Assembly (NCBI GenBank): GCA_035276085.1
Contig: DATELY010000002.1
Coordinates: forward strand, 1 to 25,821
Length of the DNA: 25,821 bases
Reading direction: 5' to 3'
Source of the DNA: DATELY01 sp035276085
Lineage (GTDB): Bacteria; Pseudomonadota; Gammaproteobacteria; Steroidobacterales; Steroidobacteraceae
In this document: piece by piece, positions 7,954 through 14,555 of the stretch
Layout of the letters: every line of letters begins with the position of its first letter
Position numbering within the stretch: the stretch's first letter is position 1
Position numbers and translations under genes: made by a program
Notes under the pieces: model-generated
What the model was told of the DNA's origin: nothing
The model's database searches: none
The model's input: the letters and a program-made list of their open reading frames with translations, nothing else

Positions 7954-8754
7954 TCAGCTCAGCGAAGGACGTTCGTCCGTGCTGCTGCGTTCCGCCGGAA
8001 TCGCTTCCCTTTCGGGAACAACGTGGGTGCTCGTTGTTTTGAGCTGCGATGCCGCTGGTGGCTTCGCGTCCGACCGGACACAGTCGTTGGGCAAATCATT
8101 GGTGCACCGGAGCGCGGTACCGGCATCGAGCTTGCCGACCGAAGCATCCGTTGCATTTGCAAATGCCGCAACACCGGTCAGTGTGACCACGCTTGCGGCT
8201 GCGAGCCATCCAAAGCGCCGTGCGGCTGAAGAAAGTCTATTCAGGTTCCGGGCGATGCGGATGCCGGCAAGGTGAAGTAGGGCGGTTGAGAGAAGAACGC
8301 CAGCAATGAACCAGAGGGTTGAAAAATGCGCGACCTGCTCGGCTCCATGTGCCCAGCCATGCAGGAAGCCGAACGCTCCGGAAAGGCCGATGCCAGCGGC
8401 TTGAGGAATACGCTGCCCCACGACCAGCCAACCGCCAAGACAAACAAGACTCAGCGCCACGGCTGCTTCGATGATCGAGCTGGGGTGCGCCAGCCCGGCC
8501 AAACTGCCAATCGCCATCAGCAAAACGAAACTTAGCGGAAGTCTCCAGGATAGCGGGGCTCCGTATTTCGCAGCGATCATCCCTGTTGCGGCCATGGCCA
8601 TGAGATGGTCCGCACCCAGAAACGGGTGGGCCAAGCCATCCAGAAAACCATGATGTTCCCCGAGGTCCGGATGAGCGCTGGCCGGCGTCGACCACATCGC
8701 CGCTGTCCAAGCGGCACACAGCGCAAGAAGCGGGGTCCTGAAGCTAATACGCAT
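7954..8754 (-). CDS. HupE/UreJ family membrane protein with C-terminal extension
   Basis: The 266-residue product begins with a signal peptide ending ...STPASA (cleavage about 27/28), giving a mature N-terminus HPDLGEHHG. The family signature LAHPFLGADHLMAM (41-54) and a second GFLHGWAHGAEQ (129-140) lie in a bundle of about six to seven hydrophobic helices. HupE/UreJ proteins are secondary transporters thought to carry nickel (or cobalt) for hydrogenase or urease, but no hydrogenase or urease gene is in the window. The final 65 residues after the last helix are polar and contain Cys217 and Cys225, an extension beyond the usual length of about 190-200. The start at 8754 has GGAGGAG six bases upstream; an in-frame ATG at 8769 overlaps that site and was rejected. 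Metal supply to the adjacent His-rich DUF3500 protein is the obvious inference. Confidence 0.88.
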   Translation of the reverse strand: MRISFRTPLLALCAAWTAAMWSTPASAHPDLGEHHGFLDGLAHPFLGADHLMAMAATGMIAAKYGAPLSWRLPLSFVLLMAIGSLAGLAHPSSIIEAAVALSLVCLGGWLVVGQRIPQAAGIGLSGAFGFLHGWAHGAEQVAHFSTLWFIAGVLLSTALLHLAGIRIARNLNRLSSAARRFGWLAAASVVTLTGVAAFANATDASVGKLDAGTALRCTNDLPNDCVRSDAKPPAASQLKTTSTHVVPEREAIPAERSSTDERPSLS

Positions 8755-8810
8755 CTTCAACTCCTCCAACCTGCTCGGCTCGTGCGCTGAGCGTCTGCAC
8801 CGGCATCGAC

Positions 8811-9683
8811 TCAGGCGATGATGGTTTCGTGAGGACCTTGCTCCACTACGCCTTCGATGGCGCCGAGTTCTTCGATCTCGATACGCGAGCGGTCGCCGGG
8901 CTTGAGGTAATGAGCTGTGCCTTGCCAGACCATGCCAACTCCCCCGGGCGTGCCGGTGAAGATCAGATCGCCGGGCTCGAGGGTCATGGCCTGCGACAAG
9001 TGCGCGATCATCGCGCCAAGTTTGAACACGAGATACTGGGTATTGGAGTTCTGCCGCAACTCGCCGTTTACGAAAGACCGGATCGCCAGCGTGTGCGGAT
9101 CAACGGCGTCGGCAGTGGTGATCCAAGGGCCGATCGGGGCCGATCGATCGAATGATTTGCCGAGCGACCATTGAGGCGTCGCCAATTGCCAATCCCTGAC
9201 GCTGACGTCGTTGCCCACGCAGTAGCCGAAAATGACCTCCTGGAAACGACTCTCAGGGACATTTCGGCAGGTGCGTCCGATAACGGCAACCAGCTCGGCT
9301 TCGTAGTCGAGAGCTTTTGAAACGGCAGGTAATTCCAAGGGTGCATAAGGAGCATTGACCGCTGTGGCGGCCTTGGTGAACCAGACCTGCTTCTCCGGAA
9401 GCGGCACGTTTCCTTCCGCGCAATGGTCTGCATAGTTGAGGCCGATGGCGAAGATTTTGCCAGGCCGCGCAATGGGGGCCTCGAGCGTCACCGCAGACAG
9501 CTTTCCATCCGGTGCCTTCCGTTCCAGTTCTTTCAGCTGACTCGCAAGGCTGTCCCAGTTGCGAATGATGCCAATCAGGGTATCCGGTGCGCGTGTGAGA
9601 TGCTTGCCGATATCCACGAAGCCGTCGGTCACGACGACCACGGGGAAGTTTCTACCCTGGCTGCTGACGCTGGCGAGCTTCAT
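8811..9683 (-). CDS. FAH-family hydrolase (acylpyruvate/fumarylpyruvate hydrolase type)
   Basis: The 290-residue protein has the full FAH fold: an N-terminal cap (1-65), GLNYADHCAEGN (81-92), the metal ligands DYEAEL (Glu128, Glu130), GNDVSVRDWQ (Asp159), GKSFDRSAPIGPWI with Lys176, and the glycine loop FTGTPGGVGMVW (242-253). Such proteins cleave a C-C bond in 2,4-diketo acids with Mg2+ or Ca2+. Typical relatives are acylpyruvase, fumarylpyruvate hydrolase, 5-oxopent-3-ene-1,2,5-tricarboxylate decarboxylase and 2,4-diketo-3-deoxy-fuconate hydrolase; the sequence does not discriminate. AGGA stands seven bases before the ATG. It lies 32 bp behind the monooxygenase gene, so it probably acts on a ring-cleavage product of the same pathway. 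Confidence 0.9.
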   Translation of the reverse strand: MKLASVSSQGRNFPVVVVTDGFVDIGKHLTRAPDTLIGIIRNWDSLASQLKELERKAPDGKLSAVTLEAPIARPGKIFAIGLNYADHCAEGNVPLPEKQVWFTKAATAVNAPYAPLELPAVSKALDYEAELVAVIGRTCRNVPESRFQEVIFGYCVGNDVSVRDWQLATPQWSLGKSFDRSAPIGPWITTADAVDPHTLAIRSFVNGELRQNSNTQYLVFKLGAMIAHLSQAMTLEPGDLIFTGTPGGVGMVWQGTAHYLKPGDRSRIEIEELGAIEGVVEQGPHETIIA

Positions 9684-9715
9684 CTGCGATTCCTATATCG
9701 ATTACTCGGTTCTGC

Positions 9716-10876
9716 TCAGGTTGCTGGGGCCAGTTGATTGATAATTCCCTGGCCGAGGGCATCGAAGCTCGTATCCGTAACGGCAAGGTGCTGCTGTGCG
9801 ACGAGGACATCGCGCAGGGCGCGCTGTAGCGGGCTGTCGAGGCGAACGCTGTTGCCGGCGCCGTATCGGAATGCCATGTTCGCCACGTCGGTGGCCACTC
9901 TGCAGGAGTGCGCTGCCATGGCCGTGAGCTCACTGGTCTCCGTCTCGTTTAGCGGTCTGCCGCTGCTGGCGCGCTCCGACATGTGCGCGAACAAGCGCGC
10001 TGCGTTGTCACGAGCGGCGCAAAGGCGAATATAAGCTTCACCAAGATCGCGTTGAAACGCACCTCGCTCTGCCAACGTAGACTGCTGCATGCCCCGGCGC
10101 TTGCTTGCGGCCAGCTTCGCGATGGCCTCGAGTGCGTGCTCGGCGCCGCCCAGGGCTACTGCTGAGTGAGGCACAGTGGCCTGCGCAACCCATGGCAGTG
10201 AGAAGCGGGCGCCGCCGCGCTTGGGCTCGGTGACACCGAATGGCATGACGAACCCTTCCGGCACGAAAACGTCTTCAACTGCATAATCGAAGCTGCCCGA
10301 CCCTTCGATGCCGAGCACGTGCCAGTTGTCCAATACGGTTACCGAGGTCTTCGGCACGACAAAGATGAGGGGGGCGTCGATGCCTTCGACGCGGAAGCCG
10401 CCCAACACCCAGTTCGCGTGCGTGATGCCGCTGCCCCAGCCATAGCGACCTGTCACCCGAAAGCCGCCTTTGGCCCTGGACCCTTTGCCCGTTGGTGCGG
10501 CTTGGCCGGCCACCACCGTGCGATTGCCGCTGGGGAAGATGGTCGCCACCGCGTCGTCTGACAGATAGGCCGACGCCCAGGCTGTGTGGATATTGCCGAC
10601 GAGGAGATTCCATGCCGCTGAAACGCTAGTCCTGGCAACCGCTTCGTACGCTTCCATCTCGGCGATGGGATGGCTTTCATCCCCGCCTACCTCCTTGGCC
10701 AGCGCCAATTTGAACAAGCCGGCGTCCATCATCGCGTCAATAGCCGGTAACGGATATCGTCGCTCAACTGCCGCCTGACGGTCGCACTCCTCCAGGATCG
10801 GACAGAGCTCTGCGATTTTGCGTTGCATGCTCGCGTGCAGACGATAAGGGCGCCATAGCTCAAGCGAAGCGGTCAT
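9716..10876 (-). CDS. Flavin-dependent monooxygenase oxygenase component, acyl-CoA dehydrogenase fold (HsaA/DszC type)
   Basis: The 386-residue product has the ACAD fold. It lacks the catalytic Glu context of true dehydrogenases and instead resembles class D two-component flavin hydroxylases such as HsaA (3-HSA hydroxylase), HpaB/C2-type and DszC. Supporting blocks are SVSAAWNLLVGNIHTAWASAYL, the substrate loop GKGSRAKGGFRVTGRYGWGSGITHANWVLGG (about 130-160), HVLGIEGSGSFDYAVEDVFVPE, and the C-terminal FRYGAGNSVRLDSPLQRALRDV. These enzymes use reduced FMN from a separate reductase to hydroxylate phenols or related substrates; no reductase gene is visible nearby. AGAGG stands before the ATG at 10876. 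A longer frame from 10942 has no ribosome site. This is the first gene of the minus-strand train and sits downstream of the candidate promoter/operator at 11011-11056. Confidence 0.85.
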   Translation of the reverse strand: MTASLELWRPYRLHASMQRKIAELCPILEECDRQAAVERRYPLPAIDAMMDAGLFKLALAKEVGGDESHPIAEMEAYEAVARTSVSAAWNLLVGNIHTAWASAYLSDDAVATIFPSGNRTVVAGQAAPTGKGSRAKGGFRVTGRYGWGSGITHANWVLGGFRVEGIDAPLIFVVPKTSVTVLDNWHVLGIEGSGSFDYAVEDVFVPEGFVMPFGVTEPKRGGARFSLPWVAQATVPHSAVALGGAEHALEAIAKLAASKRRGMQQSTLAERGAFQRDLGEAYIRLCAARDNAARLFAHMSERASSGRPLNETETSELTAMAAHSCRVATDVANMAFRYGAGNSVRLDSPLQRALRDVLVAQQHLAVTDTSFDALGQGIINQLAPAT

Positions 10877-11010
10877 TGCTGTACCTCTGTGACCATCCAC
10901 CTGCTCGCGCTGGGTGCATGGGTTGATGCAACGCGTGGACAATCCTGCGGGCGACGAGCGGTGCTGGCCCCGAAGAGTCCAGCCCTTCCGAGACGATCTT
11001 GGACATGTAC

Positions 11011-11023
11011 TGAGACGCTCTCA
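11011..11023. promoter_or_regulatory. Operator candidate A: TGAGA-N3-TCTCA
   Basis: TGAGACGCTCTCA is a perfect 5+3+5 palindrome 134 bp upstream of the monooxygenase start. It directly abuts a TATAAT on the minus strand (11024-11029). Near-identical elements lie at 12062-12074 and 14302-14314, each in an intergenic region of this cluster. Position just downstream of a -10 element is typical for a repressor site. Confidence 0.6.
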
Positions 11024-11056
11024 ATTATAATGTCTGCGTGGGGTGCTTGCTGTCAA
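11024..11056 (-). promoter_or_regulatory. Candidate sigma70-like promoter of the minus-strand gene train
   Basis: On the minus strand an exact TTGACA (11056-11051) is followed by CATTAT (11032-11027, 18-bp spacing) and an overlapping exact TATAAT (11029-11024, 21-bp spacing). The TATAAT spacing is too long for a classical promoter, so CATTAT may be the working -10 element. It points toward the monooxygenase gene, leaving a leader of about 140 bases. Confidence 0.45.
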
Positions 11057-11476
11057 GACAAATGCTTGATCGAGGTGCCACAACGGACAAGTCATCTGTT
11101 TTTTGCGGGGGACATCCTGCCACTCGTACTCACCCGGCTAATGCACATGGCCGCTTCAATCGGGTTGTCTCGAACGGGAAGACAAACAAGCCGGAGAGTG
11201 AAGAGGCGGTAGTCGTTCAGAGGAAGTCGGCCGGCTCGCTCATGAAGTACTGCGTCGCGTGTTAATCACGCCTCCGCCATCCGCGGGACGGAAACATTCT
11301 CCTACAAGACAGTGGGTCGGCAATCGCGGCTACCACGTTGAGTGGACTGCCCGTTGCTTCAGGTCGAATCGACCATCGAGGCTGCAGGGAAGGAGCGGAC
11401 AACGTGCGCTTTCAGCTTTCAAGCCGCGTCCATCCCTGCGACGGCTGCAATGCTTATCGAGGCCATCGAGCGTCAG
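11057..11476. other. Intergenic stretch with no intact gene
   Basis: Several short open frames cross this stretch on the plus strand, but none has a recognisable product, a ribosome site or hydrophobic/periodic character. The only supported content is the 40-bp relic of a hydratase-type gene at 11318-11357. No terminator for the cupin gene was found. Confidence 0.5.
11318..11357 (-). pseudogene. Relic of a second 2-keto-4-pentenoate hydratase-type gene
   Basis: On the minus strand this segment reads ATGSPLNVVAAIA. The hydratase-like gene at 4103-4912 has AMGSPLNVVAAMA at the corresponding place (4273-4312). By hand alignment about 32 of 40 bases agree and the differences fall mainly at third codon positions, as expected for a diverged homologue rather than a recent copy. 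Similarity fades on both sides, where frames break. It suggests that a paralogous hydratase gene once lay here and has decayed. The short length limits confidence. Confidence 0.45.
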
Positions 11477-12013
11477 CTACACACCAGGTTTCCTCTCTGC
11501 CCCGATCAGCACGACGGCCAACATCGCAGGACGGTCACTCCTGTTCCGCCAAGCGTGTCTCGTGCCGTTTTGAATGACCACGTCGTGTCGCTTAATCAAA
11601 CGTTCCTGCTGATCATCCAACTCCAGATACAGCTCGCCTTCGAGCACAACGATATAGTCGATCGTGTCTGTGCGATGCATTCCGGGAGCATCGACCTCAA
11701 TGGTCGCAGCAATCTCTGGAGTATGCTCGGCAAGCTCCGCCGCGGAGGCTGCGGCGTCAAAGTCGTCTCGAGACATCACCGAATCGGGCGCAATACTCAA
11801 GATCACGAAGGTGCTGCCTCCCTGCGGCGGTAGGAAGGGCATCTCAGCCTGCATCGCGTCCGCTTCTAAGGGAATGGTCGGTTTTGGCGGTGTTGCCCAC
11901 GCCTCAAACTGCGCCATGCCGGGAATGCTCTGGAAAACATGTCCCTTGGGCGGCCCATCGGATATGAAAACAGCCTTGCCCGCTTCATGACCAGTGACAA
12001 TGCGACGCACCAT
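11477..12013 (-). CDS. Cupin-domain protein
   Basis: The 178-residue product (ATG 12013 preceded by GAGAG) carries a single cupin near the C-terminus. Motif 1 is GMHRTDTIDYIVVLEGELYLEL (111-132, with His113) and motif 2 is KRHDVVIQNGTRHAWRNRS (141-159, with His153). The H-R-T-x-T-x-D-Y form is common to a group of small cupins found beside flavin monooxygenases and dehydratases; activity is generally unassigned. The N-terminal 100 residues (GHVFQSIPGMAQFEAWATP) look like a substrate-binding extension. It is divergent from the luciferase-like monooxygenase gene and shares with it an intergenic region containing operator candidate B and a 16-bp palindrome. An in-frame start at 12067 would place operator B inside or beside the gene and was rejected. 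Confidence 0.8.
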   Translation of the reverse strand: MVRRIVTGHEAGKAVFISDGPPKGHVFQSIPGMAQFEAWATPPKPTIPLEADAMQAEMPFLPPQGGSTFVILSIAPDSVMSRDDFDAAASAAELAEHTPEIAATIEVDAPGMHRTDTIDYIVVLEGELYLELDDQQERLIKRHDVVIQNGTRHAWRNRSDRPAMLAVVLIGAERKPGV

Positions 12014-12061
12014 AGCACTCTCCCGAACTATCCTTAAACGCCGTTCTTTCAGTGCGCGAAT

Positions 12062-12074
12062 TGACACGCTCTCA
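12062..12074. promoter_or_regulatory. Operator candidate B: TGACACGCTCTCA
   Basis: This differs from operator candidate A by a single base (TGAC for TGAG). It lies 48 bp upstream of the cupin start and 162 bp upstream of the luciferase-like gene start, so it could control both divergent genes. Confidence 0.55.
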
Positions 12075-12102
12075 CTTTGAAATATCCTAGTTTAGAGCGG
12101 AT

Positions 12103-12118
12103 CCAGTTTGCAAACTGG
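12103..12118. promoter_or_regulatory. Perfect 16-bp palindrome between divergent genes
   Basis: CCAGTTTGCAAACTGG is its own reverse complement with no spacer. It lies about 90 bp upstream of the cupin gene and about 120 bp upstream of the luciferase-like gene, 28 bp from operator candidate B. A dimeric regulator site is likely; the protein is unknown. Confidence 0.5.
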
Positions 12119-12236
12119 CTGACCTGCCGTTAGTAGTAACTCGAAAGACGCTGCTTTCTGTTGTGCCCGCATCCCTGAATCGGTACGACGTGAGCTCGCT
12201 TCAGCGGGCGCAGACTAGCAATCGGAGCAAAGTGCA

Positions 12237-13103
12237 ATGACCTCGCATGAGCAACCCGCCGTCACCATCGGTGCGCTGATCGTTCCCCAGCTGGGCGAAA
12301 TGTCCCGCATGCGGGAAGCCTGGATGGAAGCCGAAGAGATTGGGGTCGATCGGCTGTACACCGCAGACCATTTTTTCGTGCCGAGACCCGAGGATTACGA
12401 CGCTCAGGACCGTCACATCGCGAATGATCCAACCGCGCGTGAGGCGCCCCCGACACCCGAGCTGCCAGCTGATTGGCAAGAGCCGAAGAACTTCGAAGCG
12501 ACCACGATCCAAGCGGCGATGTGCGCCACCACGCGCAAGGCTGAGGTCTCTTGCCTCGTGCACTGTAACGCGTTTCGCAATCCGAACTTGTTGGCGGACA
12601 TGGCGCGCACGATGGATCACATCTCGGGCGGACGATTCGTACTCGGAATCGGCTCGGGGTTCCATCGCCGCGACTTCGAGGAGTACGGCTATGAGCTGGG
12701 TACATACGGCAGTCGACTGCGCGACTTGGACCGAGACCTGGGCGTGATCCGGGCGCGTTGGCAGAAGCTCTCGCCTCCGCCGCTGCGCCGAATCCCGATT
12801 CTCATCGCGGGTGGAGGGGAGAAGCTGGCGCTACAAGTGGTTGCCAGGCATGCCGACGAATGGCACGCATTCGGTAATCTCGCCACTCTGCGGCAAAAGA
12901 GTAAGAAGCTGGATGAGTGGTGCGTCCAGCTTGGACGTGACCCGCGCGAGATCCGGCGTGTCGCAGCCCTCCGGTTTCTGGATGAAACGCCTTTGGAATC
13001 CCTCGTCGACGCCGGATTCACTCAGATCGTCTCCTTCTCAATGGGACCCGACTGGGACCTCACTCAGGTCCGTGAGCTCGTGGCATGGCGCAATGCTCGG
13101 TAG
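12237..13103 (+). CDS. Luciferase-like (LLM class) flavin-dependent oxidoreductase
   Basis: The 288-residue protein has the TIM-barrel signatures of LLM oxidoreductases: an N-terminal GALIVPQLGEMSRMREAWMEAEEIGVDRLYTADHFF (12-47), SCLVHCNAFRNPNLLADMARTMDHISGGRFVLGIGSGF (104-141), and the C-terminal RRIPILIAGGGEKLALQVVARHADEWHAFG. Members use FMNH2 or F420 to oxidise or reduce diverse substrates. The GSGF loop and the short insertion after residue 48 resemble the F420/LLM group often annotated in catabolic clusters. A GGAG nine bases upstream supports the start. It stands alone on the plus strand, divergent from the cupin gene and convergent with the TetR gene. A reductase partner is not encoded nearby. 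Confidence 0.88.
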   Translation: MTSHEQPAVTIGALIVPQLGEMSRMREAWMEAEEIGVDRLYTADHFFVPRPEDYDAQDRHIANDPTAREAPPTPELPADWQEPKNFEATTIQAAMCATTRKAEVSCLVHCNAFRNPNLLADMARTMDHISGGRFVLGIGSGFHRRDFEEYGYELGTYGSRLRDLDRDLGVIRARWQKLSPPPLRRIPILIAGGGEKLALQVVARHADEWHAFGNLATLRQKSKKLDEWCVQLGRDPREIRRVAALRFLDETPLESLVDAGFTQIVSFSMGPDWDLTQVRELVAWRNAR

Positions 13104-13231
13104 AAACTACGGTTCTCAAGTTCTGGAAGGCATCGCGTGCGAGCAATCTCCGGATCCTCGACAATGCGTCCTGGCACGACGAACTCGCTCAGCGACCGGT
13201 ATCCGGCGCGTGCTGACCGGTCGTGGGCTAT

Positions 13232-13981
13232 TCACCGGAATCCGCTGGCATCCTTGCTGAACAACCAAGGGTGAAGCCCGCCGTTTTCAGCCTGTAGCAT
13301 TTCCTGTTCGCGTTCGACGACTTGAGACGCTTCATCGTGATTCAATCCGAGCATCGTGAGCGTATGAACCGCAGTAGCGGTGCCGAGTTCCTCGAAGCGC
13401 TTGCCGCGGTATTCTGCGCGCGCTGCGCTCGCGACAATCGCCCTGCAAAAGGTAACCGCCAGATCGACGTCGGTAATGGCGAAGCGGCCGCGCTTTTTGC
13501 CTGCAAGAAGATCTGTTCGAAGGTTGTCGCCCAGGTTTGCGTGTTGCCCCGTCGGGTCGTCCAGCACCCGCAACAAGATGAGGTGCAGTTCTGGGTGACG
13601 GTCTACGAACCGCAGGATTATCAACGGGCCGCGAGCGATGCGAGATGCGAGATCGGCCCGTGCCCCACTTTGGATTTCGGTGACGAGGTTAGCGACAACG
13701 CTTTGCCCCACTTCTTCGAGTAGTTGATCCAAGTCTTTGAAGTGGTAGTAGAAGATACCGTTGCTAATTTGCAGATTTTTGGTGATCTCGAGGACGGAGG
13801 CGCCTTCTATTTCCCTCTTCTCGTTGATCAATCGCAGGGCCTCTTTCGCGATAGCCTGCCGAGTTGTCGTCCCTTTAGCCGTGACACCCCGGGGCCGGGC
13901 AGTTGCGGTTGCGCGCTGCGTCTCTTTCGCTCCGCTCCGCTTCTTTTTGATCTGACGAGGAACCATTGATTTGCAATCCAT
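13232..13981 (-). CDS. TetR/AcrR family transcriptional regulator
   Basis: The 249-residue product starts with a long basic, disordered-looking arm (residues 1-40, rich in Lys, Arg, Thr). The TetR DNA-binding domain follows: RQAIAKEALRLINEKREIEGASVLEITKNLQISNGIFYYHFKDLDQLLEE (41-90), in which ISNGIFYYHFKD is the recognition-helix signature. The remaining helices form a ligand-binding domain that I cannot assign; acyl-CoA or pathway intermediates are typical ligands. The start is uncertain: ATG 13981 and ATG 13966 are both in frame and neither has a clear ribosome site. The gene sits between two of the three operator candidates (12062-12074 and 14302-14314), which makes it the most likely protein to bind them (inference). 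Confidence 0.9.
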   Translation of the reverse strand: MDCKSMVPRQIKKKRSGAKETQRATATARPRGVTAKGTTTRQAIAKEALRLINEKREIEGASVLEITKNLQISNGIFYYHFKDLDQLLEEVGQSVVANLVTEIQSGARADLASRIARGPLIILRFVDRHPELHLILLRVLDDPTGQHANLGDNLRTDLLAGKKRGRFAITDVDLAVTFCRAIVASAARAEYRGKRFEELGTATAVHTLTMLGLNHDEASQVVEREQEMLQAENGGLHPWLFSKDASGFR

Positions 13982-14301
13982 TAGTCACGCGAAACAGGAT
14001 TTGTCAGTGCCGTGGGATCTCAAATCGGGATAGTAGACGTCGCGTGCGTTCGCGAACGGTGGCAACGTCCGGCCATTGCTGAGTGCCCGCGCAGATTCGA
14101 CCGATCAAGCGCATGAGCGCCTCTCGAATCGGGGAAAATGATATCCGGCTGGTAAGGGGCCGACTACTTCTTTCACTCGCAGCGCTCGCGTTTCACTCGC
14201 AGCGCTCGCGCAGGGGGGACCTGTCGCGCTCGGCGTGCGAAATCCTACTGAATCGGCAATGTGTTATTGGGCGCCACCCGGTTGCCCATCTAGAAAGTTC
14301 C
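13982..14301. other. Intergenic stretch upstream of the TetR gene
   Basis: No gene is supported here. The stretch includes the 20-bp tandem duplication at 14171-14210. No obvious promoter for the TetR gene was recognised. Confidence 0.5.
14171..14210. repeat. Two perfect tandem copies of a 20-bp unit
   Basis: TTTCACTCGCAGCGCTCGCG occupies 14171-14190 and is repeated without a change at 14191-14210. The unit contains AGCGCT, a small palindrome. It looks like a recent slippage duplication or a doubled binding site upstream of the kinase operon. Confidence 0.9.
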
Positions 14302-14314
14302 TGAGACACTCTCG
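14302..14314. promoter_or_regulatory. Operator candidate C: TGAGACACTCTCG
   Basis: This differs from operator candidate A at two positions (A for G in the spacer and G for the last A), so nine of ten palindrome arm bases are kept. It lies 242 bp upstream of the kinase gene, the first gene of the beta-oxidation operon. Confidence 0.5.
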
Positions 14315-14326
14315 ACTGAAGCTCAA

Positions 14327-14375
14327 GCGCGCTCAGCGCGCGTTCGCGGGCGGGCGACCGCGAAAGAGTTCGCGG
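14327..14375 (+). other. Structured leader with alternative hairpins
   Basis: GCGCGC-TCA-GCGCGC (14327-14341) forms one small hairpin. Next TTCGCGG (14343-14349), CCGCGAA (14358-14364) and a second TTCGCGG (14369-14375) follow each other. The middle element can pair with either neighbour but not both. This sits between operator candidate C and the kinase start, so it would be in the 5' leader if transcription starts near the operator. A switching role is only a possibility. Confidence 0.35.
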
Positions 14376-14555
14376 CGGAACATGGCCGCCCTGTAGGCTT
14401 GTGAAGCCGTTGCTACGGAGATCAGGGGGAGTGGCAAGGCTGCGCCCTGACGCTGACGGGCTCGCGCCGTACGGCACAAGCGCGCGGATCGCACGCGCCA
14501 GACCTTGCGATCGGAGCGCGCCGATCGCGTTTGCCCATTTACAGGCGGATCTGGA

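Noticed and set aside
8153..8166. Palindrome GCATTTGCAAATGC similar to the 12103 palindrome
   Set aside because: It lies within the HupE/UreJ coding sequence (AFANA) and shares only the TTTGCAAA core.
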